Of a stretch of 64,000 bases of DNA, positions 25,669 to 35,066 are shown in pieces; the first letter of the stretch is position 1, and each line of letters begins with the position of its first letter. The stretch is from Photorhabdus caribbeanensis (GTDB lineage Bacteria > Pseudomonadota > Gammaproteobacteria > Enterobacterales > Enterobacteriaceae): the NCBI RefSeq assembly GCF_018448885.1, contig NZ_RCWB01000001.1:248001-312000 (forward strand), written 5' to 3'. The position numbers and the translations under genes are program-made. The notes under the pieces were generated by a model. It saw only the letters and a program-made list of their open reading frames with translations. It did no database searches and was not told the origin of the DNA.

Positions 25669-26988
25669 ATGGATAAAATAAGAACGGTTGCTGAGACGTT
25701 GGCAATATTACATCAATATCATCACCCGTTTGGCTTGGAGCGACAGCCAAAGCAACTTAAGACCTCTGACTTTGACGGGTCGGTAATATTCTCTAACGAT
25801 CTGAAAACGGCTACTGTGCCGCCTGCATTTTTTACAGTACAAACGATACAAGAGCTAAAAGCACTCAATGGCGTGCCTGACAGTCAGTATAGCTCTGGAA
25901 AAATGGAATCCCATCATCCGTTACCTGAACCGTTTTCTGCTGAACGGCTGGCAAACGTCCCGGCTAATCATATTGATTTGTGTAAGGCATTTAGTGCTTA
26001 TATCTATGGTGATTCTGCTTTGGTCAAAGATTATGAAGAAATGCTCAATGCTAAGCGTTTTCCGATGAAAGTTGCGCTCTACAGTGGCGACGAGATTACT
26101 ATAAGTAAAGATAATCCTTTGATTATTAAAGATAAAGATGACTGTGGCGAACCGGTTGTCTTAGTGTACAACAAGATAACTATTGAACCGGAAGGCAAAG
26201 TAATTTGCTACACCAATGGCAGGATTGAAGCAAATGTTATTCAAGGTAGCTCATATGACCTTACCAGTAGAGGGAAAGATGGAAAAGATGGTGCTGTTGG
26301 TACAAATGGAAACAGTGGCGCTGATGGCTCTAAGGGTACTCCCGGGCTTCAGGATAAGCATAAGTGTATAACGAACCCTTCGCCAGGTTTTGATGGAACT
26401 TATGGTTCTTCGGGAGGGCGGGGAACGAATGGCGAATCTGCTAAGGCGGGGGATAAACTAACTATTGCGTGTCCTTATGTGAGAGGAACAGTAAATTTGT
26501 GGTCGGCGGGTGGTAATGGAGGTAATGGTGGTGATGGCGGTCATGGAGGTGATGGTGGTAAGGGGGGAGATGGGGGTTATGGCAGTTTCTTTGAGGTTAT
26601 TGACTCTAATCATCGTCATATTACTACTAACTCACTGTGTCAGCAGTCTGGGCTTGGAGGGAACGGAGGAAATGGAGGCGATGGAGGAGATGGAGGTAAT
26701 GGAGGTCATAGTGGGGATGGGGGAGACATATATTTTAGCTATTCCGAAGGCGATCCGCGCATCAATTGTGGGGCATTCCAAGGTTTTGCGGGAGCGGGTG
26801 GTAGGCCGGGATGGAGAGGGAAAGGCGGTGATGGTGGTTCTACATTAACTAATACTGGGAATGGAGGTACAACGTCGAATATTACCGGAAAGTTCGGTCA
26901 AGCGGGCATTGATGGAAAGTCGGGGGAGCCAGGAGAGCGAATAGGAAATGCGGGGCGGATATATGTCAACGGCAAATTGCAAAACTGA
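25669..26988 (+). CDS. Glycine-rich repeat protein, paralogue 7
   Basis: 439 residues, function unknown, subfamily B, close sister of paralogue 6. The shared N-terminal domain is followed by a strongly collagen-like block (GKDGKDGAVGTNGNSGADG), the first cysteine (DKHKCITNPSPG) and the linker DKLTIACPYVRGTVNLW. A GDGGHGGDGGKGGDGG block, a loop with the second cysteine (TTNSLCQQSGLGG), DIYFSYSEGDPRI, a glycine tail and RIYVNGKLQN complete it. The start is ATG 25669 with AGGAGA upstream. It is the last copy; the array ends in the ERIC/PKS debris at 27102-27200. Confidence 0.85.
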   Translation: MDKIRTVAETLAILHQYHHPFGLERQPKQLKTSDFDGSVIFSNDLKTATVPPAFFTVQTIQELKALNGVPDSQYSSGKMESHHPLPEPFSAERLANVPANHIDLCKAFSAYIYGDSALVKDYEEMLNAKRFPMKVALYSGDEITISKDNPLIIKDKDDCGEPVVLVYNKITIEPEGKVICYTNGRIEANVIQGSSYDLTSRGKDGKDGAVGTNGNSGADGSKGTPGLQDKHKCITNPSPGFDGTYGSSGGRGTNGESAKAGDKLTIACPYVRGTVNLWSAGGNGGNGGDGGHGGDGGKGGDGGYGSFFEVIDSNHRHITTNSLCQQSGLGGNGGNGGDGGDGGNGGHSGDGGDIYFSYSEGDPRINCGAFQGFAGAGGRPGWRGKGGDGGSTLTNTGNGGTTSNITGKFGQAGIDGKSGEPGERIGNAGRIYVNGKLQN

Positions 26989-27101
26989 TTGCGATAAAGA
27001 AAGTTCGTTTCCGTTTCCTAAATACAAACTGTTTGGAAATGAGGGAGCTAGAGTTTTCGCCTGTATCGCATTAGCTTATTAGGGATAGCGAGGTTGACTA
27101 C

Positions 27102-27160
27102 TATACCCGTCATCTTTCAAGTTGCCTCTTTGTTGGCTGCACTCTCTCACCCCGGTCACA
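27102..27160 (-). repeat. Truncated ERIC element
   Basis: The left half of an inverted ERIC (TATACCCGTCATCTTTCAAG, TTGTTGGCTGCACTCTC, CACCCCGGTCACAT). It ends abruptly where the central ATAGTTA would follow and joins directly to a PKS-like fragment. Confidence 0.75.
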
Positions 27161-27161
27161 T

Positions 27162-27200
27162 ATTGAGGTGAATAATTTGGATGATGTTGTCAGAGTGTTA
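27162..27200 (+). pseudogene. Fragment resembling the 3' end of the PKS gene
   Basis: By eye, 32 of 39 positions match 19721-19759 in the PKS gene, the segment just before the ACP domain (both contain TTGAGGT, AATAA and TGATGTTGTCAG). There is no open frame to speak of. It looks like the scar of a second PKS copy, or of a duplication that carried the PKS 3' end. Confidence 0.5.
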
Positions 27201-27265
27201 AGTTGGTGTTGGAACGTGCATTGTTGATTACCTGTCTAGTGTTAAAACGACCGTAGTTTGTAGTT

Positions 27266-27303
27266 AATTCAGTGCACCATGTGGTTAATGTGTGCACTGA
27301 ATT
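27266..27303. promoter_or_regulatory. 12-bp perfect inverted repeat
   Basis: AATTCAGTGCAC and GTGCACTGAATT are separated by 14 bp, just beyond the 3' end of the HD-domain gene. It could be a terminator for either direction or an operator; no T-run. A second small palindrome (TCTCAAA/TTTGAGA, 27312-27327) lies nearer the HD-domain gene and could end its transcription. Confidence 0.4.
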
Positions 27304-27331
27304 CTGAACGCTCTCAAATTTTTGAGAAAAG

Positions 27332-27937
27332 TTACTTCAACCAACCTTTCTTCTGTGCGCTTTCCAGTTGTGGCAGCAGATATTGCCATAATTCGGGATA
27401 GACATCGGCAATGAATTTATTGCGGTTAATCACCTGCTCAAAACGAATACCATCTTCTACCCAACTCTGCCCTTTATTATACAGATTCATCAGCATCGGC
27501 ATTAGTCTATCCAGTGTAAGAGCAAAACGGGCGTCTTGGCTTTCTCCTGCTTCATACTCTTGCCAAAGTGACATAAAATGGCTTTTCTGTGGCTCGGGGA
27601 GTAAACCAAAAAGACGATTGGCGGCTTTGATTTCCTGTTCATGAATGGCTGCACGGGCTGCTAAATCGTAAACCATCACATCACCCGCATCAATTTCTAC
27701 AATATCGTGAATTAATGCCATTTGAATAACACGCTGGATATCGACTTCTTTTACATAGGGAGCAAAACTCATTGCGGCGATAGCAAAATGCCAACTATGC
27801 TCGGCTGAATTTTCCCGGCGATGGTTATCCAGTAACTTAGTTCGCCGCTCAACTTTTTTCAGCTTGTCCAATTCCATCAAAAAACCGATGACATTCGTAA
27901 AAGGGCCAAAGTCAACGGCAGGTACTGCTAACGACAT
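27332..27937 (-). CDS. HD-domain phosphohydrolase (5'-deoxynucleotidase-like)
   Basis: 201 residues with the metal-binding HD signature: His in NSAEHSWHFA (about residue 46), the HD doublet in ALIHDIVEIDAGD (about 77) and a later Asp in LTLDRLMP. This is the HD_3/YfbR-like superfamily, whose studied members dephosphorylate deoxynucleoside 5'-monophosphates. The sequence is not close to E. coli YfbR, so the substrate is open. It lies 14 bp downstream of ygfZ on the same strand and is probably co-transcribed with it. Confidence 0.8.
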   Translation of the reverse strand: MSLAVPAVDFGPFTNVIGFLMELDKLKKVERRTKLLDNHRRENSAEHSWHFAIAAMSFAPYVKEVDIQRVIQMALIHDIVEIDAGDVMVYDLAARAAIHEQEIKAANRLFGLLPEPQKSHFMSLWQEYEAGESQDARFALTLDRLMPMLMNLYNKGQSWVEDGIRFEQVINRNKFIADVYPELWQYLLPQLESAQKKGWLK

Positions 27938-27951
27938 ATAAACCTCATTAA

Positions 27952-28941
27952 TTATTTTTCTTCATCGAGAGAATAAGGCAGAGGCTGAATGGCGAGTGAA
28001 TGCCCTTCATCGTCACGGACACGGAATACACTATGGCTTTCCATATTATTATTCATGACGACTTGTACCCAGACACTATTATCATTCAGCCTAACGGCAG
28101 CCAAAACGGTGCCCGTTCTCCGCCACTTATCTCCTAATTGCCATTCCAAATCATCTCCAGCCATAGGAGTTTTGGTGGCATTGCCAGCCAGCCAGTACAT
28201 GGCGCGTTTATTCGCACCGCGATATTTAGCGCGGGCCACCATTTCCTGACCGGCATAACACCCTTTTTTAAAACAGATACTTCCTGCTAGTGCCTGGAGG
28301 TTAGTTGCTTGAGGAATAAATTGCGCACTATTGGCGGCATCAATGACCGGGAAGCCTGCTTCAATATCCAGAGCTAACCACTGTCCGCTGTTATTAAGTG
28401 GAGCTTGAAGTTTTTCTGTTAACTGTTCAGCGGTTGCGATGTTTGTTACCAAGAGGAAACGTTCAGACGGCAAGGTAAAATGGAGCAAAGTCGTCGTTTC
28501 ATGTGCAACAACAGCGTTATCAGCATCCGGCAAAGTTGGGAAGAAATTGCTTAATGCTTCCCGGCAGTTTTTACCTGCAACGCCGAGCAGTACTGCGTTT
28601 TCATCTTGAACTAGCGTAATTTTAGAGAATACGGCATATTTTTTCAGTTCTGTAAGCTGGTTTTCCAACACACTGCGACGTTCAATATAAGCAAGGCTTT
28701 CACCATGATGGAAGAGGCGCAGATTACTCCACATTTTGCCTTTTGCATCACAATGCGCACTAAGTACATGCTGATTCGTTGCGAGTGTGGAAATATCTGC
28801 TGTAACCTGACTTTGTAGATATTTTTCTGTATCCGGTCCAGTTGCGGTTACTAGGCCCCAGTCATCCAATGATATTAGCGTCAGGGGAAGGGTTGATGAA
28901 GACAATGGAGATTGTGAAGAGAACGGAGTTTTATAAGCCAT
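27952..28941 (-). CDS. ygfZ: tRNA-modifying/Fe-S protein YgfZ
   Basis: 329 residues, related to the T-protein of the glycine cleavage system. The diagnostic KGCYAGQE motif is present (around residue 225), whose cysteine is needed for function. YgfZ is a folate-binding protein required for the activity of some Fe-S enzymes, including the tRNA thiomethylase MiaB. It is divergent from sdhE, as in other Enterobacterales. Confidence 0.95.
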   Translation of the reverse strand: MAYKTPFSSQSPLSSSTLPLTLISLDDWGLVTATGPDTEKYLQSQVTADISTLATNQHVLSAHCDAKGKMWSNLRLFHHGESLAYIERRSVLENQLTELKKYAVFSKITLVQDENAVLLGVAGKNCREALSNFFPTLPDADNAVVAHETTTLLHFTLPSERFLLVTNIATAEQLTEKLQAPLNNSGQWLALDIEAGFPVIDAANSAQFIPQATNLQALAGSICFKKGCYAGQEMVARAKYRGANKRAMYWLAGNATKTPMAGDDLEWQLGDKWRRTGTVLAAVRLNDNSVWVQVVMNNNMESHSVFRVRDDEGHSLAIQPLPYSLDEEK

Positions 28942-29117
28942 GACACATCCTGCCAGTCAGATATTTGAGCCAATGATGCATAATGGTAAAAGAGCTGAGG
29001 CACAATGCAAGTAGTTATTATTGCTATTAGCTGGCATGATGCATGAGTTGGCCGGGCGACTTAATGGCTAATGGCGTTAAAACTAACAATGAGAATTAAA
29101 AAGGGGATTTTTTGAAC

Positions 29118-29384
29118 ATGGATATTGATAATAAAGCACGTATTCATTGGGCATGTCGGCGTGGAATGCGCGAGCTGGATATTTCAATTATGCCGTTTTT
29201 TAAGTATGAATATGACTCACTCAGTAATGATGATAAACGACTTTTTATTCGCTTGCTTGAATGTGCTGATCCTGATCTCTTTAACTGGCTGATGAATCAT
29301 GGACGCCCAGAGGATGAAGAGCTATTTCGCATGATTAAACTTATTCAGAATAGAAATAAAGATCGTGGTCCTGTGGAAATGTGA
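29118..29384 (+). CDS. sdhE: FAD assembly factor SdhE (CptB)
   Basis: 88 residues with the conserved RRGMRELD (RGxxE) motif near the N terminus. SdhE promotes covalent attachment of FAD to SdhA and FrdA. I start it at ATG 29118 (AAGGGG upstream) rather than TTG 29112. Its 3' end overlaps cptA by 20 bp, so the two are translationally linked, as in E. coli ygfYX. Confidence 0.95.
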   Translation: MDIDNKARIHWACRRGMRELDISIMPFFKYEYDSLSNDDKRLFIRLLECADPDLFNWLMNHGRPEDEELFRMIKLIQNRNKDRGPVEM

Positions 29385-29781
29385 TCTCAGGGTATCTTGG
29401 CATACCCAGTTAATTTCCACCTGTGTTCATGGTGCAATCGCACTTATCGTGCTACTTGCCCCGTGGCCTGCGGATGGCGCTATTTTCTGGATTTTCTGGC
29501 TTCCTTTAGTTCTGTTAATTATTGCCAGTTGGGGGCGTAGTCAGAAAAATATCCGTAAATCACAAGGGCTTTTAGTTCTGCTCAGTGATAATAAGTTGCA
29601 ATGGAAGAAGCATGAGTGGCGAATTATCCGACGACCGTGGCCGTGTCGTTATGGCATATTAATTACGGCTCAATCTTTTTATAACCAGAAAAAAATCCGT
29701 TTATGGGTCGCATCCGATGGTATGTCACAGGATGAATGGAGGCATATTAATCAACTGTTGTTGCAATATCCTGATCTCTGA
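29365..29781 (+). CDS. cptA: CptA/YgfX inner-membrane protein
   Basis: 138 residues beginning [12 protein letters not shown], matching E. coli YgfX. There are two adjacent hydrophobic segments (about residues 17-35 and 37-53), then a soluble tail with conserved Trp residues. E. coli CptA has been reported as a membrane toxin acting on cytoskeletal proteins, with CptB/SdhE as partner; the operon role may instead be linked to succinate dehydrogenase assembly. The start is GTG within sdhE. Converges on fldB. Confidence 0.9.
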   Translation: MVLWKCDLRVSWHTQLISTCVHGAIALIVLLAPWPADGAIFWIFWLPLVLLIIASWGRSQKNIRKSQGLLVLLSDNKLQWKKHEWRIIRRPWPCRYGILITAQSFYNQKKIRLWVASDGMSQDEWRHINQLLLQYPDL

Positions 29782-29802
29782 TTGAGCTGAAATTTTTCTG
29801 AT

Positions 29803-30324
29803 TTAAAGCAGAGGCTCCATTTCTTGCAGGATTTGCATACACCATTGCGATAAACGATCATCAGTTTGTTCATACTGGTTTACGTCATCTAATGCCAGCC
29901 CGACAAATTGTGAGCCATTATCCGTTAATGGTTTCGGGCTGGTAAATTCATAGCCTTCGGTTGGCCAGAAGCCAATGAAATGTACACCTGAAGGGCGTAA
30001 ATGGTGATATAGCATACCGAGAGCGTCAAGAAACCAATCGCTATAATCAATTTGATCGCCCATACCATACATGGCGACAATTTTCCCCTGTAAATCGAGG
30101 GAAGGAATTTGATCCCAAATAGCCAGCCAATCTTCCTGTAATTCGCCAAAATCCCATGTCGGAATGCCAAGAATCAGTACAGAGTACTCTTCCATTAATT
30201 CCGGTATTGTCTCTTTGATATTGTGGAGATCAACTAAATCTTCACCGAGGATATCGCGAATTTTCTCTGCTACCATCTCGGTGTAGCAGGTGCTGGAGCC
30301 GTAAAAAAGACCAATTTTCATCAT
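29803..30324 (-). CDS. fldB: Flavodoxin 2 (FldB)
   Basis: 173 residues (172 if the second ATG at 30321 is used). The FMN phosphate-binding loop is YGSSTCYT at the N terminus, and isoalloxazine-binding loops IPTWDFGE and YGMGDQIDY are present. The sequence is close to E. coli FldB in length and motifs. It is an electron carrier; FldB is a SoxRS-controlled form in E. coli. It faces cptA and is divergent from xerD. Confidence 0.95.
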   Translation of the reverse strand: MMKIGLFYGSSTCYTEMVAEKIRDILGEDLVDLHNIKETIPELMEEYSVLILGIPTWDFGELQEDWLAIWDQIPSLDLQGKIVAMYGMGDQIDYSDWFLDALGMLYHHLRPSGVHFIGFWPTEGYEFTSPKPLTDNGSQFVGLALDDVNQYEQTDDRLSQWCMQILQEMEPLL

Positions 30325-30428
30325 TAATCATTATGGTTTTTGAATATCTGGATTGGCATTGTAACAGAATAATTGCTTTTTCAGGCATAATAGCCGACAG
30401 AGATGTGCAGATTTAAGGAAAGTGTTTC

Positions 30429-31340
30429 GTGTCAAAACAACCAACTCAGTTGACTAATCCACTGATAGAACAATTTCTTGATGCTATCTGGTTGGAACAT
30501 GATCTCGCGGAAAATACGCTTGCTTCTTACCGATTGGATTTACAAGCACTGGATAACTGGTTGATACATCATGGTCATAATTTATTATCTGTCCAGACGA
30601 TAGATTTGCACTCTTTTCTGGCGGAACGCATGGATGGCGGGTATAAAGCCAGTAGCTCGGCCCGTTTACTCAGTGCCATGCGCCAGTTGTTTCTCTATTT
30701 TTATCGGGAAAAAATGCGGGAAGATGATCCGACAGCGCTTTTGTCCGCCCCGAAATTACCAAAGCGATTGCCTAAAGATTTGAGTGAAAAGCAGGTAGAG
30801 GATCTACTTAATGCACCCTGTACAGATCAACCGGTGGAGCTAAGGGATAAAGCCATGCTTGAAGTGCTTTATGCCTGTGGTTTGCGAGTATCTGAGCTAG
30901 TAGGGTTGACGCTTTCCGATGTCAGCTTGCGTCAAGGCGTGGTGAGAGTGATTGGTAAAGGGAATAAGGAGCGGTTAGTTCCTTTAGGGGAAGAGGCGAT
31001 TTACTGGCTAGAGCATTATATGGAGTATGGGAGAGCCGGGTTACTGAATGGTGCAACGTTGGATGTTCTTTTTCCTAGCAAACGGGGGCGACAAATGACC
31101 CGGCAGACTTTCTGGCACCGTATTAAACATTATGCGCTGTTGGCTGGAATCGATACTGAACGGTTATCTCCTCATGTTTTGCGTCATGCATTTGCTACAC
31201 ATTTGCTTAATCATGGCGCTGATTTGCGAGTTGTACAGATGTTATTGGGGCATAGTGATCTATCCACAACACAAATATATACTCATGTAGCAACAGAACG
31301 GCTCAAATTGCTACATCAACAACATCATCCGCGTGGGTGA
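30429..31340 (+). CDS. xerD: Site-specific tyrosine recombinase XerD
   Basis: 303 residues. The N-terminal SAM-like core-binding domain is followed by the catalytic domain with Arg in YACGLRVSEL, HxxR in HVLRHAFATH, a His in LGHSDLSTTQ and the nucleophile Tyr in IYTHV. With XerC it resolves chromosome dimers at dif. The GTG start has AAGGAAAG upstream. The order xerD-dsbC-recJ-prfB-lysS is the usual enterobacterial one. Confidence 0.97.
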   Translation: MSKQPTQLTNPLIEQFLDAIWLEHDLAENTLASYRLDLQALDNWLIHHGHNLLSVQTIDLHSFLAERMDGGYKASSSARLLSAMRQLFLYFYREKMREDDPTALLSAPKLPKRLPKDLSEKQVEDLLNAPCTDQPVELRDKAMLEVLYACGLRVSELVGLTLSDVSLRQGVVRVIGKGNKERLVPLGEEAIYWLEHYMEYGRAGLLNGATLDVLFPSKRGRQMTRQTFWHRIKHYALLAGIDTERLSPHVLRHAFATHLLNHGADLRVVQMLLGHSDLSTTQIYTHVATERLKLLHQQHHPRG

Positions 31341-31363
31341 GCACGGATTTAAAGGAACCGAAA

Positions 31364-32062
31364 ATGAAAAAAAGCGTGTTATGTTTCCCTCTTTTACTGG
31401 CCTGGTTTAGCGGAAATGCGCTTGCTGATGATGCTGTCCATAGAACAATGCAGAAACTAGGGATAAAAGCAGAAAACATCCAACCATCGCCTATTGTTGG
31501 TTTAAATACGGTAGTGACCGAACAAGGGATTATTTATCTGTCTGATGACGGAAAATATTTATTGCAAGGGCCAATTTATGATGTCAGTGGTAGCTCCCCT
31601 GTGAATGTCAGTAATCAATTGTTGATGAAAAAGCTGGAAGCAATGACAGATCAGATGATCATCTACAAAGCGCCAGAAGAGAAGCATGTCGTTACCGTTT
31701 TCACGGATATTACCTGTGGTTACTGCCATAAATTGCATGAAAACATGAAAGAGTACAATAAACTGGGTATTACTGTGCGTTATCTGGCGTTCCCCCGTCA
31801 GGGTATGCAGCACCAATCTGCTAAAGATATGCAATCTATCTGGTGCAGCGCAACACCGCAGAAATCATTAGATGCTGCATTTAAAAATGAAGGTGTTTCG
31901 CCAATTAAGAGCTGTAAAGTGGATATTGCTAACCATTACAAATTGGGTCTCCAGTTTGGCGTCCAAGGAACGCCAGCGATTATCCTTGAGGATGGTAGTC
32001 TGTTAGGTGGATATATGCCGCCAGAGGCTTTGGCAGCGGCACTGGCGCAACGTGGTAAATAA
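31364..32062 (+). CDS. dsbC: Thiol:disulfide interchange protein DsbC
   Basis: 232 residues. The signal peptide KKSVLCFPLLLAWFSGNALA is followed by the mature start DDAV; then come the dimerisation domain and the thioredoxin fold with CGYC in DITCGYCHKLHE. A second cysteine pair lies near WCSA and SCKV. It is a periplasmic disulfide isomerase kept reduced by DsbD. ATG 31364 was chosen for AAAGGA upstream and the signal peptide; an in-frame GTG at 31337 overlaps xerD. Confidence 0.96.
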   Translation: MKKSVLCFPLLLAWFSGNALADDAVHRTMQKLGIKAENIQPSPIVGLNTVVTEQGIIYLSDDGKYLLQGPIYDVSGSSPVNVSNQLLMKKLEAMTDQMIIYKAPEEKHVVTVFTDITCGYCHKLHENMKEYNKLGITVRYLAFPRQGMQHQSAKDMQSIWCSATPQKSLDAAFKNEGVSPIKSCKVDIANHYKLGLQFGVQGTPAIILEDGSLLGGYMPPEALAAALAQRGK

Positions 32063-32067
32063 GTTTA

Positions 32068-33801
32068 GTGAATATTGAAACACAACTCCGCCGCCGCCCG
32101 GTGGTGGATGACAGTCATCTTCCACAACAGATTCATCCATTACTGCGTCGTTTATATGCCATTCGTGGTATCCAGCAAGCTAATGAATTGGAACGTGGCG
32201 TTCAAGGGTTATTGAATTACCAGCATTTGAGTGGTGTGGAACAGGCGGTGGCGCTCTTGTTGACAGCGCTTCATGAACATTGGCGCATTGTTATTGTCGG
32301 TGATTTTGATGCTGATGGGGCAACTAGCACGGCATTGGCGATCCGATCATTACGCTCAATGGGATATCGACATCTGGATTATCTGGTGCCAAATCGTTTT
32401 GACGATGGTTATGGTTTAAGTTCACAGGTAGTCGAAGAGGTCGTCAAAAAAGGCGCTGACCTAATTATTACCGTGGATAATGGTATCTCTTCCCATGAAG
32501 GAGTTGCGGCTGCCCATCAGCACTGTATGAAAGTGATTGTCACGGATCATCATTTACCGGGCGACATTTTGCCGGCTGCTGATGCCATTATTAATCCCAA
32601 TTTATCCGATTGCTCGTTCCCATCTAAATCACTGGCCGGGGTTGGCGTCACATTTTATCTGATGTCAGCTTTAAGGGCGGCGCTGAGAAAAGATCAGTGG
32701 TTTGAAAAGCAAGGAATTGCGCTGCCGAATCTGGCAGAAATGTTGGATTTGGTTGCGTTAGGCACGGTTGCCGATGTTGTACCTTTGGATGCCAATAACC
32801 GGATTCTGGTTTATCAGGGATTGAATCGTATTCGTGCAGGGCGTTGTTGCGCGGGGATACGTGCATTATTGGAAGTTTCCAAACGCGATGCTTATAAGCT
32901 GACAGCCAGCGATTTGGGGTTTTTTCTGGGGCCAAGACTGAATGCCGCCGGTCGCCTCGATGATATGTCCATTGGCGTCACGTTATTGCTAACTGACGAC
33001 ATGGCAAAGGCACGCCAGATAGCTTGTGAATTGGACGGTCTTAACCATACCCGGCGTGAAATAGAGCAAGGAATGCAACAAGAAGCACTGCAAATCTGTG
33101 ACAAACTTGAACGTACCAGTACTGAGCTGCCTTATGGCCTGGCGCTTTATCATCCAGAGTGGCATCAAGGGGTAGTCGGAATTCTGGCTTCCCGTATTAA
33201 AGAACGTTTTCATCGGCCTGTTATCGCCTTTGCGCCAGCAGGCGACGGTATTTTGAAAGGTTCTGGCCGTTCAGTACAGGGATTGCATATGCGTGATGCG
33301 CTTGAGCGGCTTGATACTTTGCATCCGGGGTTGATACTTAAGTTTGGTGGTCATGCAATGGCGGCCGGTTTGTCACTTGAACAGGATAAATTTGAACAAT
33401 TTCAGCATCATTTTTCTGCGTTAATGGCGGATTGGTTAGATATTTCGCAACTTGAAGGTGTTATCTGGAGTGATGGTGAACTAGCGATCAATGAACTGTC
33501 ATTGGACATTGCAGAGATGTTACGTGATGGCGGTCCTTGGGGACAGGCATTCCCGGAGCCGGTTTTTGACGGTAAATTCAAGCTACTGCAACAGCGCATT
33601 GTTGGAGAACGTCATTTAAAAGTGATAGTGGAGCCATTAAACGGTGGGCCGATGCTAGATGGGATCGCGTTCAACATCGATCCTACCCGCTGGCCGGATA
33701 ACAGTGTCCGTGAAGTAGAACTTGCCTATAAACTGGATGTTAATGAATTTCGTGGCAACCGTAATGTACAGCTTTTGATCCAGCATCTCTGGCCTTATTA
33801 A
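32068..33801 (+). CDS. recJ: Single-strand-specific exonuclease RecJ
   Basis: 577 residues of the DHH phosphoesterase family: DFDADGATST (motif I), TVDNGISS, VTDHHLPG (DHH) and a DHHA1 GGHAMAAG motif near residue 430. It degrades single-stranded DNA 5' to 3' in RecF recombination, base excision and mismatch repair. It starts at GTG 32068, 5 bp after dsbC. Confidence 0.97.
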   Translation: MNIETQLRRRPVVDDSHLPQQIHPLLRRLYAIRGIQQANELERGVQGLLNYQHLSGVEQAVALLLTALHEHWRIVIVGDFDADGATSTALAIRSLRSMGYRHLDYLVPNRFDDGYGLSSQVVEEVVKKGADLIITVDNGISSHEGVAAAHQHCMKVIVTDHHLPGDILPAADAIINPNLSDCSFPSKSLAGVGVTFYLMSALRAALRKDQWFEKQGIALPNLAEMLDLVALGTVADVVPLDANNRILVYQGLNRIRAGRCCAGIRALLEVSKRDAYKLTASDLGFFLGPRLNAAGRLDDMSIGVTLLLTDDMAKARQIACELDGLNHTRREIEQGMQQEALQICDKLERTSTELPYGLALYHPEWHQGVVGILASRIKERFHRPVIAFAPAGDGILKGSGRSVQGLHMRDALERLDTLHPGLILKFGGHAMAAGLSLEQDKFEQFQHHFSALMADWLDISQLEGVIWSDGELAINELSLDIAEMLRDGGPWGQAFPEPVFDGKFKLLQQRIVGERHLKVIVEPLNGGPMLDGIAFNIDPTRWPDNSVREVELAYKLDVNEFRGNRNVQLLIQHLWPY

Positions 33802-33958
33802 CCGTTTGATGGATAGGTAGTCAGTCACTGTCACGTACTCTCGTATGAATACGTGACAAATCTGTTGAAATGCTATAAACCCTGTGCTGAATCCGTTACA
33901 ATACGCGGTTCGAAAATTATCCATTTATCTACGACTACACAACGTAAGACACGAAAAT

Positions 33959-35057
33959 ATGTTTGAAATTAATCCGGTAAAAAACCACATTCAGGACCTG
34001 TCTGAGCGGACAACGGTTCTGAGGGGGTATCTTTGACTATGATGCCAAGAAAGAACGCTTAGAAGAAGTTAATGCTGAACTGGAACAGCCTGATGTTTGG
34101 AATGAACCGGAGCGAGCACAGGCTTTGGGTAAAGAGCGCTCTTCACTGGAAGGGATTGTTGAGACTATCGATCAGCTTGAGCAAGGTCTGGAAGATGTAC
34201 AGGGCCTGCTGGAATTGGCAGTAGAAGCTGACGATGAAGAGACTTTTAATGAAGCGGTGGTAGAGCTGGAACAGCTTGAAGAAAAATTGGGTCTGTTAGA
34301 ATTTCGCCGCATGTTTTCTGGCGAGTACGACAATGCTGACTGTTATCTTGATTTGCAGGCAGGCTCTGGTGGCACCGAGGCTCAAGATTGGGCAAGTATG
34401 CTGATGCGTATGTATCTGCGTTGGGCTGAATCCAAAGGCTTTAAAACGGAAATCATTGAAGAATCAGATGGTGAAGTTGCTGGCCTAAAATCAGCGACCA
34501 TTAAGATCATGGGCGATTATGCTTATGGTTGGTTGCGTACTGAAACCGGAGTTCACCGTTTGGTACGTAAAAGCCCATTTGATTCTGGCGGCCGTCGTCA
34601 TACTTCATTCAGTTCTGCTTTCATCTATCCCGAAGTGGATGATGATATTGATATTGAAATTAATCCGGCAGACTTACGTATCGATGTTTATCGCGCGTCT
34701 GGTGCGGGTGGTCAGCACGTTAACAAAACAGAATCTGCGGTGCGTATTACCCATATTCCAACCAACATTGTGACTCAGTGTCAGAATGATCGTTCTCAGC
34801 ATAAAAACAAAGACCAGGCGATGAAACAGCTAAAAGCGAAGCTGTATGAACTGGAAATGCAGAAAAAGAACGCCAATAAACAGGAAATGGAAGAGAATAA
34901 ATCCGATATTGGTTGGGGTAGCCAGATTCGCTCTTATGTTCTGGATGATTCACGCATCAAAGATTTGCGCACCGGCGTTGAAACACGCAATACACAAGCG
35001 GTGCTGGATGGCGATCTGGATAAATTCATTGAAGCAAGCCTGAAAGCTGGCTTATGA
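33959..35057 (+). CDS. prfB: Peptide chain release factor 2 (programmed +1 frameshift)
   Basis: 365 residues after frameshifting. The first 25 codons run from ATG 33959 to the in-frame TGA at 34034-34036. The shift site is classical: an internal Shine-Dalgarno AGGGGG, then TAT CTT TGA C. Ribosomes slip by +1 at CTT when RF2 is scarce, so RF2 controls its own synthesis. The main frame contains the peptidyl-hydrolase [12 protein letters not shown] (GGQ) motif. It is followed closely by lysS. Confidence 0.97.
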
Positions 35058-35066
35058 GGAACTAAA

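Noticed and set aside
34125..35057. prfB as a shorter gene starting at 34125
   Set aside because: The true start is ATG 33959 with the programmed +1 shift at 34034; the short form would lose the N-terminal domain.
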